Part shown: positions 36,968 through 45,243 of the stretch, piece by piece | Layout of the letters: every line of letters begins with the position of its first letter | How positions within the stretch are numbered: position 1 is the first letter of the stretch | Assembly: GCA_963767475.1 (NCBI GenBank) | Contig: CAVYEI010000002.1 | Coordinates: 310,001 to 374,000 of the forward strand | DNA length: 64,000 bases | Source: WHSW01 sp963767475 | GTDB lineage: Bacteria; Actinomycetota; Thermoleophilia; Solirubrobacterales; 70-9 | Reading direction: 5' to 3' | The notes under the pieces: model-generated | What the model was told of the DNA's origin: nothing | Databases searched by the model: none | Seen by the model: only the letters and a program-made list of their open reading frames with translations | Program-made: the position numbers and the translations under genes

Positions 36968-38581
36968 CGGCTCGCGGCCGGCGGGGCGCGGCGCCGACGT
37001 CGTCATCGTCGGCGGCGGCCACAACGGATTGGTCGCCGCCGCCTATCTGGCGCGAGCGGGGCTGCGGACCGTGGTCTGCGAGCGGCGGCCGATCGTCGGC
37101 GGCGCCTGCACCACGGAGGAGTTCGCGCCCGGCTTTCGCGCCTCCCCGGGCGCCTACGTGCTCAGCCTGCTGCGGCCGGCGATCTGGCGCGACTTCTCCC
37201 TGCGCAAGCGCGGGCTCGAGGTACTCGAGGCGGCGCCGACGCTGAACGTGTTTCGCGACGGCGCGCGGCTGACGCTGCACGAGGATCCCGCGGCGACCGC
37301 GCGCGAGCTCGCCGCGCTTCGACCCCGCCGACGGCGACGCGTTCGCCGCCTTCAGCGAGCAGATGGTCGCCGTGGCCGGGATGCTCGGGCCGTGGTTCGA
37401 CCGCCCGCCGCCGGGCGCGCCGGGGTGGATCGGCCGCGGTGGCCTGCGGACGCTCGCTCGCGGCGCGCCCGCGGCCCGCCGCCACGGCCTCGCCGCCGCG
37501 CGCCTGTTCGCGACCTCGGCGAGCGACTACCTCGGCGAGCGCTTTCGCTCCGAGCACGTGCGCGCCGCGCTCGGCTGGGACTCGATCTCGAACACGCTCG
37601 CCGGCCCCTCGACCCCGGGAACGGCCTACGCGCTGCTGCACGAGCACGCGGCCGCCGCCCTCGGTGGCCAGACCTGGGGGTTCGTCCGCGGCGGCATGGG
37701 TGTGGTGACGGCACTGCTCGCCGACGCCGCCCGCGAGGCCGGCGCCGTGATCCGGCTCGACGCCGAGGTCGAGGCGATCGAGGTCGAGTCCGGCCGCGCG
37801 GTCGCCGTTCGCCTGCGCTCCGGCGAGGCGATCGGCGCCGGCACCGTGATCTCGAACGCCGACCCGAAGCGGACCCTGCTCGGACTCGTCGACGCCGCCG
37901 CCGTCGACGACGAGACGCTGGCCGCGATCCGCGCCTACCGCTGCCAGGGCGCGAGCATGAAGATCAACCTCGCGGTCGGCGAGCTACCGCGGATCGAGGG
38001 CACGCCGGCAGGGCTGCAGCGACACCACTCGGGCCTCACCCAGCTCACCCTGCCGCTCTCGGAGATGGACCGCGACCAGGCCGGCGCGCGCGACGGGGTC
38101 GCCGCCGAGGCCCCGCACGTCGAGCTCTGCGTACCGAGCGTGCTCGACCCCTCGCTGGCTCCCCCCGGCCGCCACGTGCTCACGCTCGGCGTCCGCTCGC
38201 AGCCCTACGAGCTCGCCGACACGACCTGGGACTCAGAGCGCGATCGGATCGCTGACCGGATCATCGACGAGCTGGCGACGATGATCCCCAACCTCCCCGG
38301 GCTCGGTGATCGCGCGCCAGGTGCTCACCCCGCTCGACCTCGAGCGGATCCTGGCGCTGACCGGCGGCCACCACCTGCACGGCGACATGTCGCCCGACCA
38401 GCTCGGCCCCCTGCGTCCCGCGCCCGGCCTCGGCGGCTACCGGACGACGATCGCCGGCCTGTATCTCTGCGGCGCCGGCACCCACCCCGGCGGAGGCGTC
38501 ACCGGCGCCAACGGCCGCAACTGCGCCGCCCGGGTGCTCGCCGACCGGCGTCGCCGGCGGATGCGGCGCCGGCGGGTCTGA
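36960..38581 (+). CDS. Phytoene-desaturase/PYROXD2-like FAD oxidoreductase (copy 1), two +1 frameshifts
   Basis: An FAD-dependent oxidoreductase of the amine-oxidase/phytoene-desaturase superfamily, about 539 residues. FAD dinucleotide-binding motif D-V-V-I-V-G-G-G-H-N-G-L-V-A-A at the N-terminus, V-G-G-A-C-T-T-E-E-F-A-P-G-F, later W-G-F-V-R-G-G-M-G-V-V, and C-terminal L-C-G-A-G-T-H-P-G-G-G-V-T-G-A-N-G-R-N-C-A. Single-base insertions near 37318 and 38300 break the frame; total length is 3n+2. It shares long blocks with the intact copy at 49195. GTG 36960 overlaps the previous gene by eight bases. It may oxidise an amine or a C-C bond of the imported compound; substrate unknown. Confidence 0.85.
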
Positions 38582-38645
38582 GCCAGCGCATCTCCTCCGA
38601 ACCTGGACTCACGTCGCACGACCCAACCGCCGATATCTCCGAACG

Positions 38646-38891
38646 ATGGCAAGCGAGCGCTCGGCTGCCGAGCAGAGAGTAAGAGACGAGGAACAGAGGC
38701 TCAGCGCGAGAGCAATGTTGATGCTCACCGGGGGGCTGACCGAACAGGGTGACGCTTTCCTGATCGCGGTCGGGACGGCCCTCCTCATATCGGCCCTCTA
38801 CCCGCTGATTGGCGGCTGGGGTTTCCTCGCCTTCCCGATCGTCTTCATCGGGGCAGTGCTCGCGCGCCGACAGCTTCGGCGGCGCCGCTGA
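38646..38891 (+). CDS. Small two-helix membrane protein
   Basis: An 81-residue protein with a charged N-terminus (A-E-Q-R-V-R-D-E-E-Q-R-L) and two hydrophobic segments (A-F-L-I-A-V-G-T-A-L-L-I-S-A-L and G-F-L-A-F-P-I-V-F-I-G-A-V-L), ending in Arg-rich R-Q-L-R-R-R-R, which predicts a cytoplasmic C-terminus. No family is recognised. The ATG lacks a good Shine-Dalgarno, so the start is uncertain. Confidence 0.5.
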   Translation: MASERSAAEQRVRDEEQRLSARAMLMLTGGLTEQGDAFLIAVGTALLISALYPLIGGWGFLAFPIVFIGAVLARRQLRRRR

Positions 38892-38963
38892 GCCCGGGGG
38901 CAGGCTCACGAATCGTGCCGTCGGCGCGTTTCACCATCGACAACGAATCGAAGGTGGGGCCAG

Positions 38964-39704
38964 ATGCAGAGGATCGCTCTCGTAACGGGTGCCGGTCGTG
39001 GACTTGGATTCGCGATCGCCCGCAAGCTCGGGCAAATGGGTGTGGAGGTGGTCGTCGGAGCGCGCGACGCCGCTGCCGGGGAGGGGGCTGTCGAAACTCT
39101 GCGTGGCGACGACGTCGACGCCGAAGCGATCGTCTTGGACGTGACCTCGGTCGCCAGCGTCGACACGGCGGCGCAGCGGATCGGCGACCGGCATGGCCGG
39201 CTGGACATCCTCGTCAACAACGCCGGGATCCTTCCCGAAGCCATCGAGGGCGCCGGCAACGGTCCAGTGGATCTCGACCTGTTCAGAAAGACGTTCGAGA
39301 CGAACCTGTTCGGAGCCGTCTCCGTCGTCCAGCAGTTCCTGCCGTTGCTCGAGCGCTCGGACGGTGGTCGGATCGTCAACGTCTCGAGCACGATGGGCTC
39401 GCTCGCCGATCAGCTCAACCCGGAGTCGCCCTACTACGGCGTCGTCGTGCCGGCGTACCAGGGATCGAAGGCGGCCCTGAACGCGTTCACGATCGCGCTC
39501 GCCAAATCCCTGCGGGAGACCCCGATCAAGGTCAACTCGGTCTGCCCGGGCTGGCTGCAGACCGATCTCGGAGGCGCGGACAACCGGGCGGCGGCGCCGA
39601 TGACGGCCGACGAAGGCGCCGAGATCGCGGTCGAGATGGCGACGCTCGCCGACGACGGGCCGAGCGGCAGCTTCGTCGATCGCGCCGGCGCCGTGGCCTG
39701 GTAG
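38964..39704 (+). CDS. Short-chain dehydrogenase/reductase (SDR)
   Basis: A 246-residue classical SDR. Cofactor motif V-T-G-A-G-R-G-L-G, D-V-T-S-V-A-S-V, N-N-A-G-I-L-P, catalytic Ser in V-S-S-T-M-G, and Tyr/Lys in A-Y-Q-G-S-K-A-A. C-G-P type P-G-W-L-Q-T-D follows, giving a carbonyl-reductase layout similar to (+)-neomenthol or carbonyl reductases. GGTGGGG precedes the ATG. It stands alone on the plus strand between clusters A and B. Confidence 0.9.
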   Translation: MQRIALVTGAGRGLGFAIARKLGQMGVEVVVGARDAAAGEGAVETLRGDDVDAEAIVLDVTSVASVDTAAQRIGDRHGRLDILVNNAGILPEAIEGAGNGPVDLDLFRKTFETNLFGAVSVVQQFLPLLERSDGGRIVNVSSTMGSLADQLNPESPYYGVVVPAYQGSKAALNAFTIALAKSLRETPIKVNSVCPGWLQTDLGGADNRAAAPMTADEGAEIAVEMATLADDGPSGSFVDRAGAVAW

Positions 39705-39740
39705 CGCCCGCCGGCTACTCGACGCCGGCGCGCCGACTGG

Positions 39741-40418
39741 TCAGGGCGCCCCCACCAGGTCGACGCAGACCGCATGGGCGTTGTAGGTCTGTGGCGAGCC
39801 GCTGGTGTTGCCCATCGTCACGATCCAGGCGGTCAGGTTCGAATTCGGGGCGCTCTCCAGCATCACCATCGTGTTCGCGCCTGGTGTTGTCTGCCAACCC
39901 GCACCACCTCCCACCGCGATCTCGCCGGCGTTGCAGAGCGCCGAGGTCCCGGCGATGGCGTTGTTGGCCACCTCGTCGGCAGGACCCACTCGCCGGGTCA
40001 CCGTGCTGGACAGGAAGCCCGTGCTGTTCAACCCGTCGAGCAGCTCCGAGTCCGCCGCGGTCGCGTTGGTACGCAGGAAGTCGGCGGAGTCGAGGCCGTC
40101 GAGCAGCGCGGCGTCGGCCGCGGTTGTCGCGGTGGTCGCGCTCGTCGCGGTGGTGGCGCTAGTCGCTGAAGTCGCGCTCGTTGCCGTGTTCGCTGACGGC
40201 ACCTGCCCAAGGCTCGACTCGAGGATCTTGTCTCCCTTGAGGGTGTCGTTGACGACGTCCTGGTTCTTGACCGCCTTGCCGTCCTTGAGGTACTTCGAGG
40301 AGATGCTGTTTCGATCCAGCTGCACTGCCGCCCAGCCGACGCCGCCGAGCGCCACGAAAAGCGCCGTCAGTGCGACGACCATCGCCGGAGACGGGCGCCT
40401 TCTCGCATTCCGGTCCAT
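39741..40418 (-). CDS. Secreted Ser/Ala/Thr-repeat protein of a Thermoleophilia-type family
   Basis: A 225-residue exported protein. The N-terminus R-R-P-S-P-A-M-V-V-A-L-T-A-L-F-V-A-L-G-G is a signal/anchor of a form common in Solirubrobacterales proteins, followed by Y-L-K-D-G-K-A-V-K-N-Q-D-V. A low-complexity repeat of S-A-T / T-A-T units (coded by 40115-40200) leads into two L-D-G-L-(D/N)-S-(A/T)-(D/G)-F motifs, then a C-terminal beta domain of about 90 residues with two Cys (A-L-C-N-A-G and A-V-C-V-D). Probably a surface filament or stalk ending in a head domain; function unknown. Confidence 0.8.
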   Translation of the reverse strand: MDRNARRRPSPAMVVALTALFVALGGVGWAAVQLDRNSISSKYLKDGKAVKNQDVVNDTLKGDKILESSLGQVPSANTATSATSATSATTATSATTATTAADAALLDGLDSADFLRTNATAADSELLDGLNSTGFLSSTVTRRVGPADEVANNAIAGTSALCNAGEIAVGGGAGWQTTPGANTMVMLESAPNSNLTAWIVTMGNTSGSPQTYNAHAVCVDLVGAP

Positions 40419-40449
40419 AGGGCATTGTGTTCCGCAGACCGGACGCCAA

Positions 40450-40929
40450 CTACTCGCCGAGCCCGGCCTCGGAGCGCACCGCGTCGGACCAGCGGTAGGA
40501 GTCCTTGAGCTCGGAGAGGACGACGGCCGTATCGGTCTCGACGACGCCCGGGACCTCGCGGATGGCGCCGGTGACGACCTCGAGCAGATGCTGGTTGTCG
40601 CGGCAGACGGCGCCGACGAGCAGGTCGGTGGGGCCGGTGCAGACGGCGACGTAGTCGACCTCGGGGATCGCGGCGATCCGCTCCGCCGCCTGCTCGAGGC
40701 CGGCGCCCGCGACCCGGACCGAGATGAACGACTGGATCATCCCGAGCGCGCCGGGGCTGGTGGCGGCAACGATCTGGATCACGCCGCGTTCGGTCAGCGA
40801 GGCGACGCGCTGGCGCACCCCGGCCTCCGAGAGCCCGACCGCGCGGGCGATCTCGGTGTAGGGGCGGCGGCCCTCCTCCTGGAGCTGGTCGATGATCCGG
40901 CGATCGACGTCGTCGAGCGGCTTACTCAT
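40450..40929 (-). CDS. Lrp/AsnC-family transcriptional regulator
   Basis: A 159-residue regulator: N-terminal helix-turn-helix (D-D-V-D-R-R-I-I-D-Q-L-Q-E-E-G-R-R-P-Y, then V-G-L-S-E-A-G-V-R-Q-R-V) and C-terminal RAM effector domain (I-P-E-V-D-Y-V-A-V-C-T-G-P-T-D-L-L-V). Members sense amino acids and form octamers. ATG 40929 overlaps the stop of the upstream SDR gene by eight bases, so the two are coupled. Being beside a cluster with several aminotransferases, it may add amino-acid-dependent control (inference). Confidence 0.92.
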   Translation of the reverse strand: MSKPLDDVDRRIIDQLQEEGRRPYTEIARAVGLSEAGVRQRVASLTERGVIQIVAATSPGALGMIQSFISVRVAGAGLEQAAERIAAIPEVDYVAVCTGPTDLLVGAVCRDNQHLLEVVTGAIREVPGVVETDTAVVLSELKDSYRWSDAVRSEAGLGE

Positions 40930-41746
40930 CCGGCGGGGGCTCCAGACCCTCGAGCCGCTCGGGCACCGGCGGCCGGCGGGCGGTGTCGTACCAGTCGCCG
41001 GTGAGCTCGCCGCCGTCGGCGACGATCGTGTGGCCATTGACGTAGGAGGCGTCGTCGGAGGCGAGGAAGAGCACCACCCGGGCCTGCTCGTCGGGCCGCG
41101 AGACGCGCCGCAGCGGCACCCGCAGCAGATACTCGCGGGTGCGCGCCAGGTCCCCGTCGGTGTAATTGGCGGCCTCGGCGGCGCTCACCGTCTCGCCCGG
41201 CGCGACGCAGTTGAACCGCAGCCCGAGATGGCCGAGTTCGTTCGCGAACGAGCGCATGATCGCGACGATACCCGCCTTGGTCGCGTTGTAGTGGGCCTCC
41301 GGCGACTCCGTCCGCAGCGCGTTCACCGAGGCGACCGAGACCACCGCCCCGGAGCGCCGCTCGGCCATCCGCCGGGCGACCGCCTGGGTGAGGAAGAAGA
41401 CCGCCCGCAGGTTGACCGCGAACAGCTCCTCCCACTCCTCCGCTGAGATCTCCAGCACCGGCGTCTGGCGCATCAGGCCGGCGTTGTTGACGAGCACCTC
41501 GACCGAGCCCAGGGTCTCCTCGGCAAGTTCGCCGAGGCGGGCCGGGTTGGCGGGCTCGGCGAGGTCGATCTCGATCGTCTCGAGGCGCTCGGGCGAGCTC
41601 AGGCGATCGGGCAGCGCCGCCAGCCCGTCGCGATCGCGGTCGGCGACCAGGACGCGCGCGCCCTCGGCGAGGAAGGCGTCGGCGATCGCCAGCCCGATCC
41701 CGCTCGCGCCCCCTGTGACCAGCACGTTTCGGCCCTCGAATCGCAT
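40922..41746 (-). CDS. Short-chain dehydrogenase/reductase (SDR), divergent from gntR
   Basis: A 274-residue classical SDR with V-T-G-G-A-S-G-I-G, V-L-V-A-D-R-D (Asp after beta-2, favouring NAD), N-N-A-G-L-M-R, S-V-A-S-V-N and H-Y-N-A-T-K-A-G, plus the C-terminal V-N-G-H-T-I-V-A-D-G-G. It could oxidise or reduce a hydroxy- or oxo-acid intermediate of the adjacent pathway (for example to glycerate); this is only inferred from position. It is transcribed away from gntR across a 65-base gap holding operator site C, and runs into the AsnC gene. Confidence 0.9.
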   Translation of the reverse strand: MRFEGRNVLVTGGASGIGLAIADAFLAEGARVLVADRDRDGLAALPDRLSSPERLETIEIDLAEPANPARLGELAEETLGSVEVLVNNAGLMRQTPVLEISAEEWEELFAVNLRAVFFLTQAVARRMAERRSGAVVSVASVNALRTESPEAHYNATKAGIVAIMRSFANELGHLGLRFNCVAPGETVSAAEAANYTDGDLARTREYLLRVPLRRVSRPDEQARVVLFLASDDASYVNGHTIVADGGELTGDWYDTARRPPVPERLEGLEPPPDE

Positions 41747-41791
41747 CCGTCTCCTCTCCGTGAAAACCGGCTCACTGCCGATCTTTGTCTA

Positions 41792-41810
41792 ATTGTGGAA
41801 TAATGTGACA
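41792..41810 (+). promoter_or_regulatory. Putative GntR operator, site C (directly before gntR)
   Basis: ATTGTGGAATAATGTGACA ends one base before the gntR ATG at 41812. The core ATTGT-GGA-ATAAT differs by one base from the perfect palindrome of site D. AATAAT at 41799-41804 sits where a -10 element of a leaderless transcript would lie. A bound regulator would shut off its own operon and possibly the divergent SDR-asnC unit. Confidence 0.65.
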
Positions 41811-41811
41811 G

Positions 41812-42522
41812 ATGGAAGGCATCTCAGGCGTCCCAGCCGCCCCAAACATGCGTCTTAACACCGTTTCGACCGTCGATGCAGCCGCCAACGTCCTGCGCGA
41901 GCTGATCCTCGACGGCGAGCTCGAACCCGGAACGAGACTGCGCGAAGCCGAGTTCGCCGAGCGCCTCGGAATCGCGCGCCATTCGTTTCGCGCCGCGACC
42001 CAGGTCCTGATCTCCGAGGGCATGCTCCGTCGCGAGCCCCACCGCGGCGTCCAGGTCACCGTCCTCAACGCCGCCGACATCCTCGACACCTTCCGCCTCC
42101 GCGTCGCCCTCGAGACCGAGGCGGTGCGGCTGGCGATCGCCGCCGGGCGCGTCCCCGAGGGTGCCCGGCAAGCGGTCGAGGACCTCTCCGCGGTCCCCGA
42201 CGGAGCGCCGTGGCGAGACGTCGTCGAACCGGACATGAGATTTCACCGGGCCGTGATCGACGCCGCCGACAGCGAGCGGATCGGGCGCGCCTACTCCGGC
42301 GTCCAGGCCGAGATCCAGCTCTGCATGGTGCAGCTGCGCCCACACTACGAGCGCCCGTCGCAGGTCGCCGACGAGCACACCGAGCTGCTCGCCGCGATCG
42401 AGGCCGGCGATCCCGACCGCGCCGACGAGCTCTTTCGCCGCCATCTCACAGAGGCGGTCCAGAACCTGAGTAGCGCCCTCGCAGCCGGCGAGGGCCCCGA
42501 TGCCGAGGAGGTAACCCTGTGA
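41812..42522 (+). CDS. GntR-family regulator, FCD (FadR) type
   Basis: A 236-residue regulator at the head of the 11.6-kb operon. N-terminal winged helix (A-A-N-V-L-R-E-L-I-L-D-G-E-L-E-P-G-T-R-L-R-E, then L-A/G-I-A-R-H-S-F-R-A) and C-terminal all-helical FCD ligand domain with the metal/ligand residues D-M-R-F-H-R-A-V and D-E-H-T-E-L-L-A-A-I (D-x3-H and H in the usual places). FCD regulators are usually released from DNA by a small carboxylate or amine-derived ligand. ATG 41812 has no Shine-Dalgarno and abuts site C; an ATG at 41848 is the alternative. It overlaps the enolase-like gene by four bases. Confidence 0.93.
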   Translation: MEGISGVPAAPNMRLNTVSTVDAAANVLRELILDGELEPGTRLREAEFAERLGIARHSFRAATQVLISEGMLRREPHRGVQVTVLNAADILDTFRLRVALETEAVRLAIAAGRVPEGARQAVEDLSAVPDGAPWRDVVEPDMRFHRAVIDAADSERIGRAYSGVQAEIQLCMVQLRPHYERPSQVADEHTELLAAIEAGDPDRADELFRRHLTEAVQNLSSALAAGEGPDAEEVTL

Positions 42523-43805
42523 ACGACGGATCCGTGATCACCGCTATCAAGGCCCGCGAGGTGCTCGACTGCCGCGGCCTGCCGACGGTGCAGGTGGACC
42601 TCGAGCTCAACGGAGAGTTGACCGGAACGGCCGACGTGCCCTCCGGCCGCTCGACCGGTTCCAACGAGGCATGCGAGCTGCGCGACGGCGGCGAGCGCTT
42701 CGGCGGCTTCGGCGTCCGCGACGCGGTCGCCAACGTCAGCGGCGAGATCGCGGACCTGCTCGTCGGCACCACGCTGCCCGACCAGCGTGCGCTCGACGTC
42801 GCCCTGATCGACCTCGACGGCACTACAGACAAGTCGCGGCTCGGGGCCAACGCGATCCTTGGGGTCTCCCTGGCCGCCGCCCGCGCGCGCGCCCACGCAG
42901 CCGGGGTGCCGCTGTATCGCGCCCTGAACTCCAACGCCCACATCCTCCCGGTACCGCTGGTCAACCTGATCAACGGCGGCAAGCACGCCTCCAACGACCT
43001 CGACTTCCAGGAGTTCATCGTGATCCCGGTCGGCGCCGACTCGATCATCGAGGCGCTGCAGATCTCGACCGAGGTCAACCTGGCGCTGGCCGAGATCCTG
43101 CTCGACCGCTACGGCAAGAGCGCCCTCAACACCGGTGACGAGGGCGGCTATGCGCCGGCGATCTCGAGCCCGCAGGAGGCGCTCGGCCTGCTTCACGAAG
43201 CCGTCGCCGACGCCGGCCACGAGGGCCGCTTCCGCTACGGCCTCGATTGCGCCGCGAGCCATTACTACGACCGCGACAAGGGCACCTACCTGGTCGCCGG
43301 TGAGGTCCGCGACACCGATTCGATGATCGAGCTCTACACCGAGCTGATCCGCGACTTCGACGTGATCACGATCGAGGATCCGCTCGACGAGGAGGACTTC
43401 GCCGGGTTCGCGCGGCTGACCGCCGAGAGCGGGATCCAGATCGTCGGCGACGACCTCTTCGTCACCAACCCCGAGCGCCTGCGCACCGGGATCGCCCAGG
43501 CCTCGGCCAACGCGCTGCTGTGGAAGGTGAATCAGATCGGAACCCTGTCGGAGGCCCTCGACGCCGCCGACCTCGCCCACCGAAACGCCTACACCGTGGT
43601 CGTCTCCGAGCGCTCGGGCGAGACCGAGGACCCGATCATCGCCGACCTCGCGGTCGCCCTCGGCGCCGGCCAGATCAAGACCGGCGCCCCGGTGCGCGGC
43701 GAGCGGACCGCGAAGTACAACCGGTTGATCAGAATTGAAGAGGAGCTCGGCTCGACCGCCCGCTATCCGGGCGAGATGCTCGCCGCCGCGGCGGTCGCCG
43801 CCTAG
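42519..43805 (+). CDS. Enolase paralogue with altered active-site loops
   Basis: A 428-residue enolase-family protein. Canonical enolase turns 2-phosphoglycerate into phosphoenolpyruvate. Core residues are kept: G-G-K-H-A-S-N and Q-E-F, N-T-G-D-E-G-G-Y, Asp243, I-E-D-P-L, V-G-D-D-L-F-V-T-N, and Lys in L-L-W-K-V-N-Q-I-G-T. Changes against canonical enolase: D-S-R-G-N-P becomes D-C-R-G-L-P (17-22), P-S-G-A-S-T-G becomes P-S-G-R-S-T-G (Arg44 in the mobile loop), A-A-S-E-F becomes A-A-S-H-Y (His248), and S-H-R-S-G-E-T-E-D becomes S-E-R-S-G-E-T-E-D (Glu364 for the substrate-phosphate His). It may therefore use a different substrate. GTG 42519 overlaps gntR; glycerate kinase follows 13 bases later. 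Confidence 0.88.
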   Translation: MNDGSVITAIKAREVLDCRGLPTVQVDLELNGELTGTADVPSGRSTGSNEACELRDGGERFGGFGVRDAVANVSGEIADLLVGTTLPDQRALDVALIDLDGTTDKSRLGANAILGVSLAAARARAHAAGVPLYRALNSNAHILPVPLVNLINGGKHASNDLDFQEFIVIPVGADSIIEALQISTEVNLALAEILLDRYGKSALNTGDEGGYAPAISSPQEALGLLHEAVADAGHEGRFRYGLDCAASHYYDRDKGTYLVAGEVRDTDSMIELYTELIRDFDVITIEDPLDEEDFAGFARLTAESGIQIVGDDLFVTNPERLRTGIAQASANALLWKVNQIGTLSEALDAADLAHRNAYTVVVSERSGETEDPIIADLAVALGAGQIKTGAPVRGERTAKYNRLIRIEEELGSTARYPGEMLAAAAVAA

Positions 43806-43818
43806 CTCGCAGGCACCG

Positions 43819-45243
43819 GTGGCCGCGGTCGATCCAGTCCCCGCCGCACCCCCGGCAACCGCCGCCGGGACCGGTCCCGCTGCCGGTATCGACCGCATCG
43901 ACGAGCTCGCCGACAAGGGCGCGCGCGGCCCCCGTGCCGCCGCCCTGCGAATCGCCTCCGCCGGCCTCGCCGCCTGCGATGTCAGCAGGGCGACCGCCGA
44001 GGCGGTCGCGCTCGAGGGCGAGCGGCTGACGATCGACGGCCGCGGCTACGAGCTCGATCCGGCGGGCAGGGTGCTCGTCGTCGGCGCCGGCAAGGCCTCG
44101 CTGGCGATCGCCGAGCAGCTCGAGCAGACCCTCGGCGACCGTCTCGACAGCGGCGTGATCGTCGTCCGCGGCGGCGAGGAACGCCCGCTGGAACGGATCG
44201 AGGTGCTGGGCGCGGATCACCCGCTGCCGAGCGGACGCAGCATCGCCGCCGCACGGCGACTGCTCGAGCTCGCCGCGACGGCCGCTGAGGGCGACATCGT
44301 CATCGCCTGCTTCACCGGCGGCAGCTCGGCGCTCGCCAGCCTGCCCCCCGAAGGGGTCTCGGCGGCCGAGAAGCATGCGCTGCACGAGCTCCTGCTCTCG
44401 TCGGGGATCAGCATCGTCGAGGTCAACACCGTGCGCAAGCACGTCTCCGCCTTCAAGGGCGGGCGGCTGGCCGCGGCGGCGCTGCCGGCGCGCCTGGTCA
44501 ACCTGACCGTCTCCGACGTCGCCGGTGACCACATCGACGCGATCACCGATCCGACTGTGACCGACAGCACCAGGGCCGCGGACGCGATCGCGATTCTCTA
44601 CGGACACGGGCTCTGGGACCAGACACCAGCGTCGGTGCGCGAGTACCTGCAGACCTCGGCGGCCGAGTCGCCCGAGCTCGACCCGGCTTCGATTCAAACG
44701 GTGCTCCTGGTCACCGGCTCGACCGCCTGCGACGCGATGGCGATCGAGGCGGCGGCGCTGGGCCTGGTCCCGGTCGTGGTCTCGACCACGCTCGAGGGCG
44801 AGGCGCGCCAGGTCGGCAAGCTGCTCGCCAACCTCGCCCGTCACAGCGCCGTGCACGGGGCGCCGTTCGCGCCCAACAGCGTCATGGTCGGCTGCGGTGG
44901 CGAGAGCACGGTCACCCTCGCCGGCGAGGGCAGCTTCGGCGAGGGTGGGCCAAACCAGGAGGCCGCGATCGCCGCGGCGCTGGAGCTCGACGGGTCCTCG
45001 GTGGCCGCGGTCTTTCTCGACACCGACGGCTCCGACGGCGGCACCGCGCACGCCGGCGCGATCGTCGACGGGCTGACCGTCGAGCGGGCCGCCGCTGCCG
45101 GCCTCGATCTGCGCGCGGCGCTGCTCGAGCACCGCTCCCAGGTTGCGCTCTCGGCGCTCGAGGACGCCCTCGTCACCGGACCGACCGGAACCAACGTCAA
45201 CGACCTGTTTGCGATCGTCGTGGAGGGAACCAATGACCGATAG
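43819..45243 (+). CDS. Glycerate 2-kinase (MOFRL/DUF4147 family)
   Basis: About 474 residues of the glycerate kinase II family, which phosphorylates D-glycerate, in many members at position 2. Signatures: V-L-V-V-G-A-G-K-A-S-L-A-I-A near the N-terminus, G-G-S-S-A-L, E-V-N-T-V-R-K-H-V-S-A-F-K-G-G-R-L, V-S-D-V-A-G-D, and C-terminal MOFRL motif V-G-C-G-G-E-S-T-V-T with D-T-D-G-S-D-G. The start is probably GTG 43819, 13 bases after the enolase-like stop, giving a Pro/Ala-rich leader. Its stop overlaps potA by 11 bases. With the enolase-like gene it would link a C3 hydroxy-acid to central metabolism, if that enzyme still accepts 2-phosphoglycerate. Confidence 0.9.
   Translation: MAAVDPVPAAPPATAAGTGPAAGIDRIDELADKGARGPRAAALRIASAGLAACDVSRATAEAVALEGERLTIDGRGYELDPAGRVLVVGAGKASLAIAEQLEQTLGDRLDSGVIVVRGGEERPLERIEVLGADHPLPSGRSIAAARRLLELAATAAEGDIVIACFTGGSSALASLPPEGVSAAEKHALHELLLSSGISIVEVNTVRKHVSAFKGGRLAAAALPARLVNLTVSDVAGDHIDAITDPTVTDSTRAADAIAILYGHGLWDQTPASVREYLQTSAAESPELDPASIQTVLLVTGSTACDAMAIEAAALGLVPVVVSTTLEGEARQVGKLLANLARHSAVHGAPFAPNSVMVGCGGESTVTLAGEGSFGEGGPNQEAAIAAALELDGSSVAAVFLDTDGSDGGTAHAGAIVDGLTVERAAAAGLDLRAALLEHRSQVALSALEDALVTGPTGTNVNDLFAIVVEGTNDR

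Noticed and set aside
40115..40200. Repeats that might be a CRISPR or tandem DNA array
   Set aside because: They are in-frame codons of the Ser/Ala/Thr repeat of a coding gene, with no spacers.
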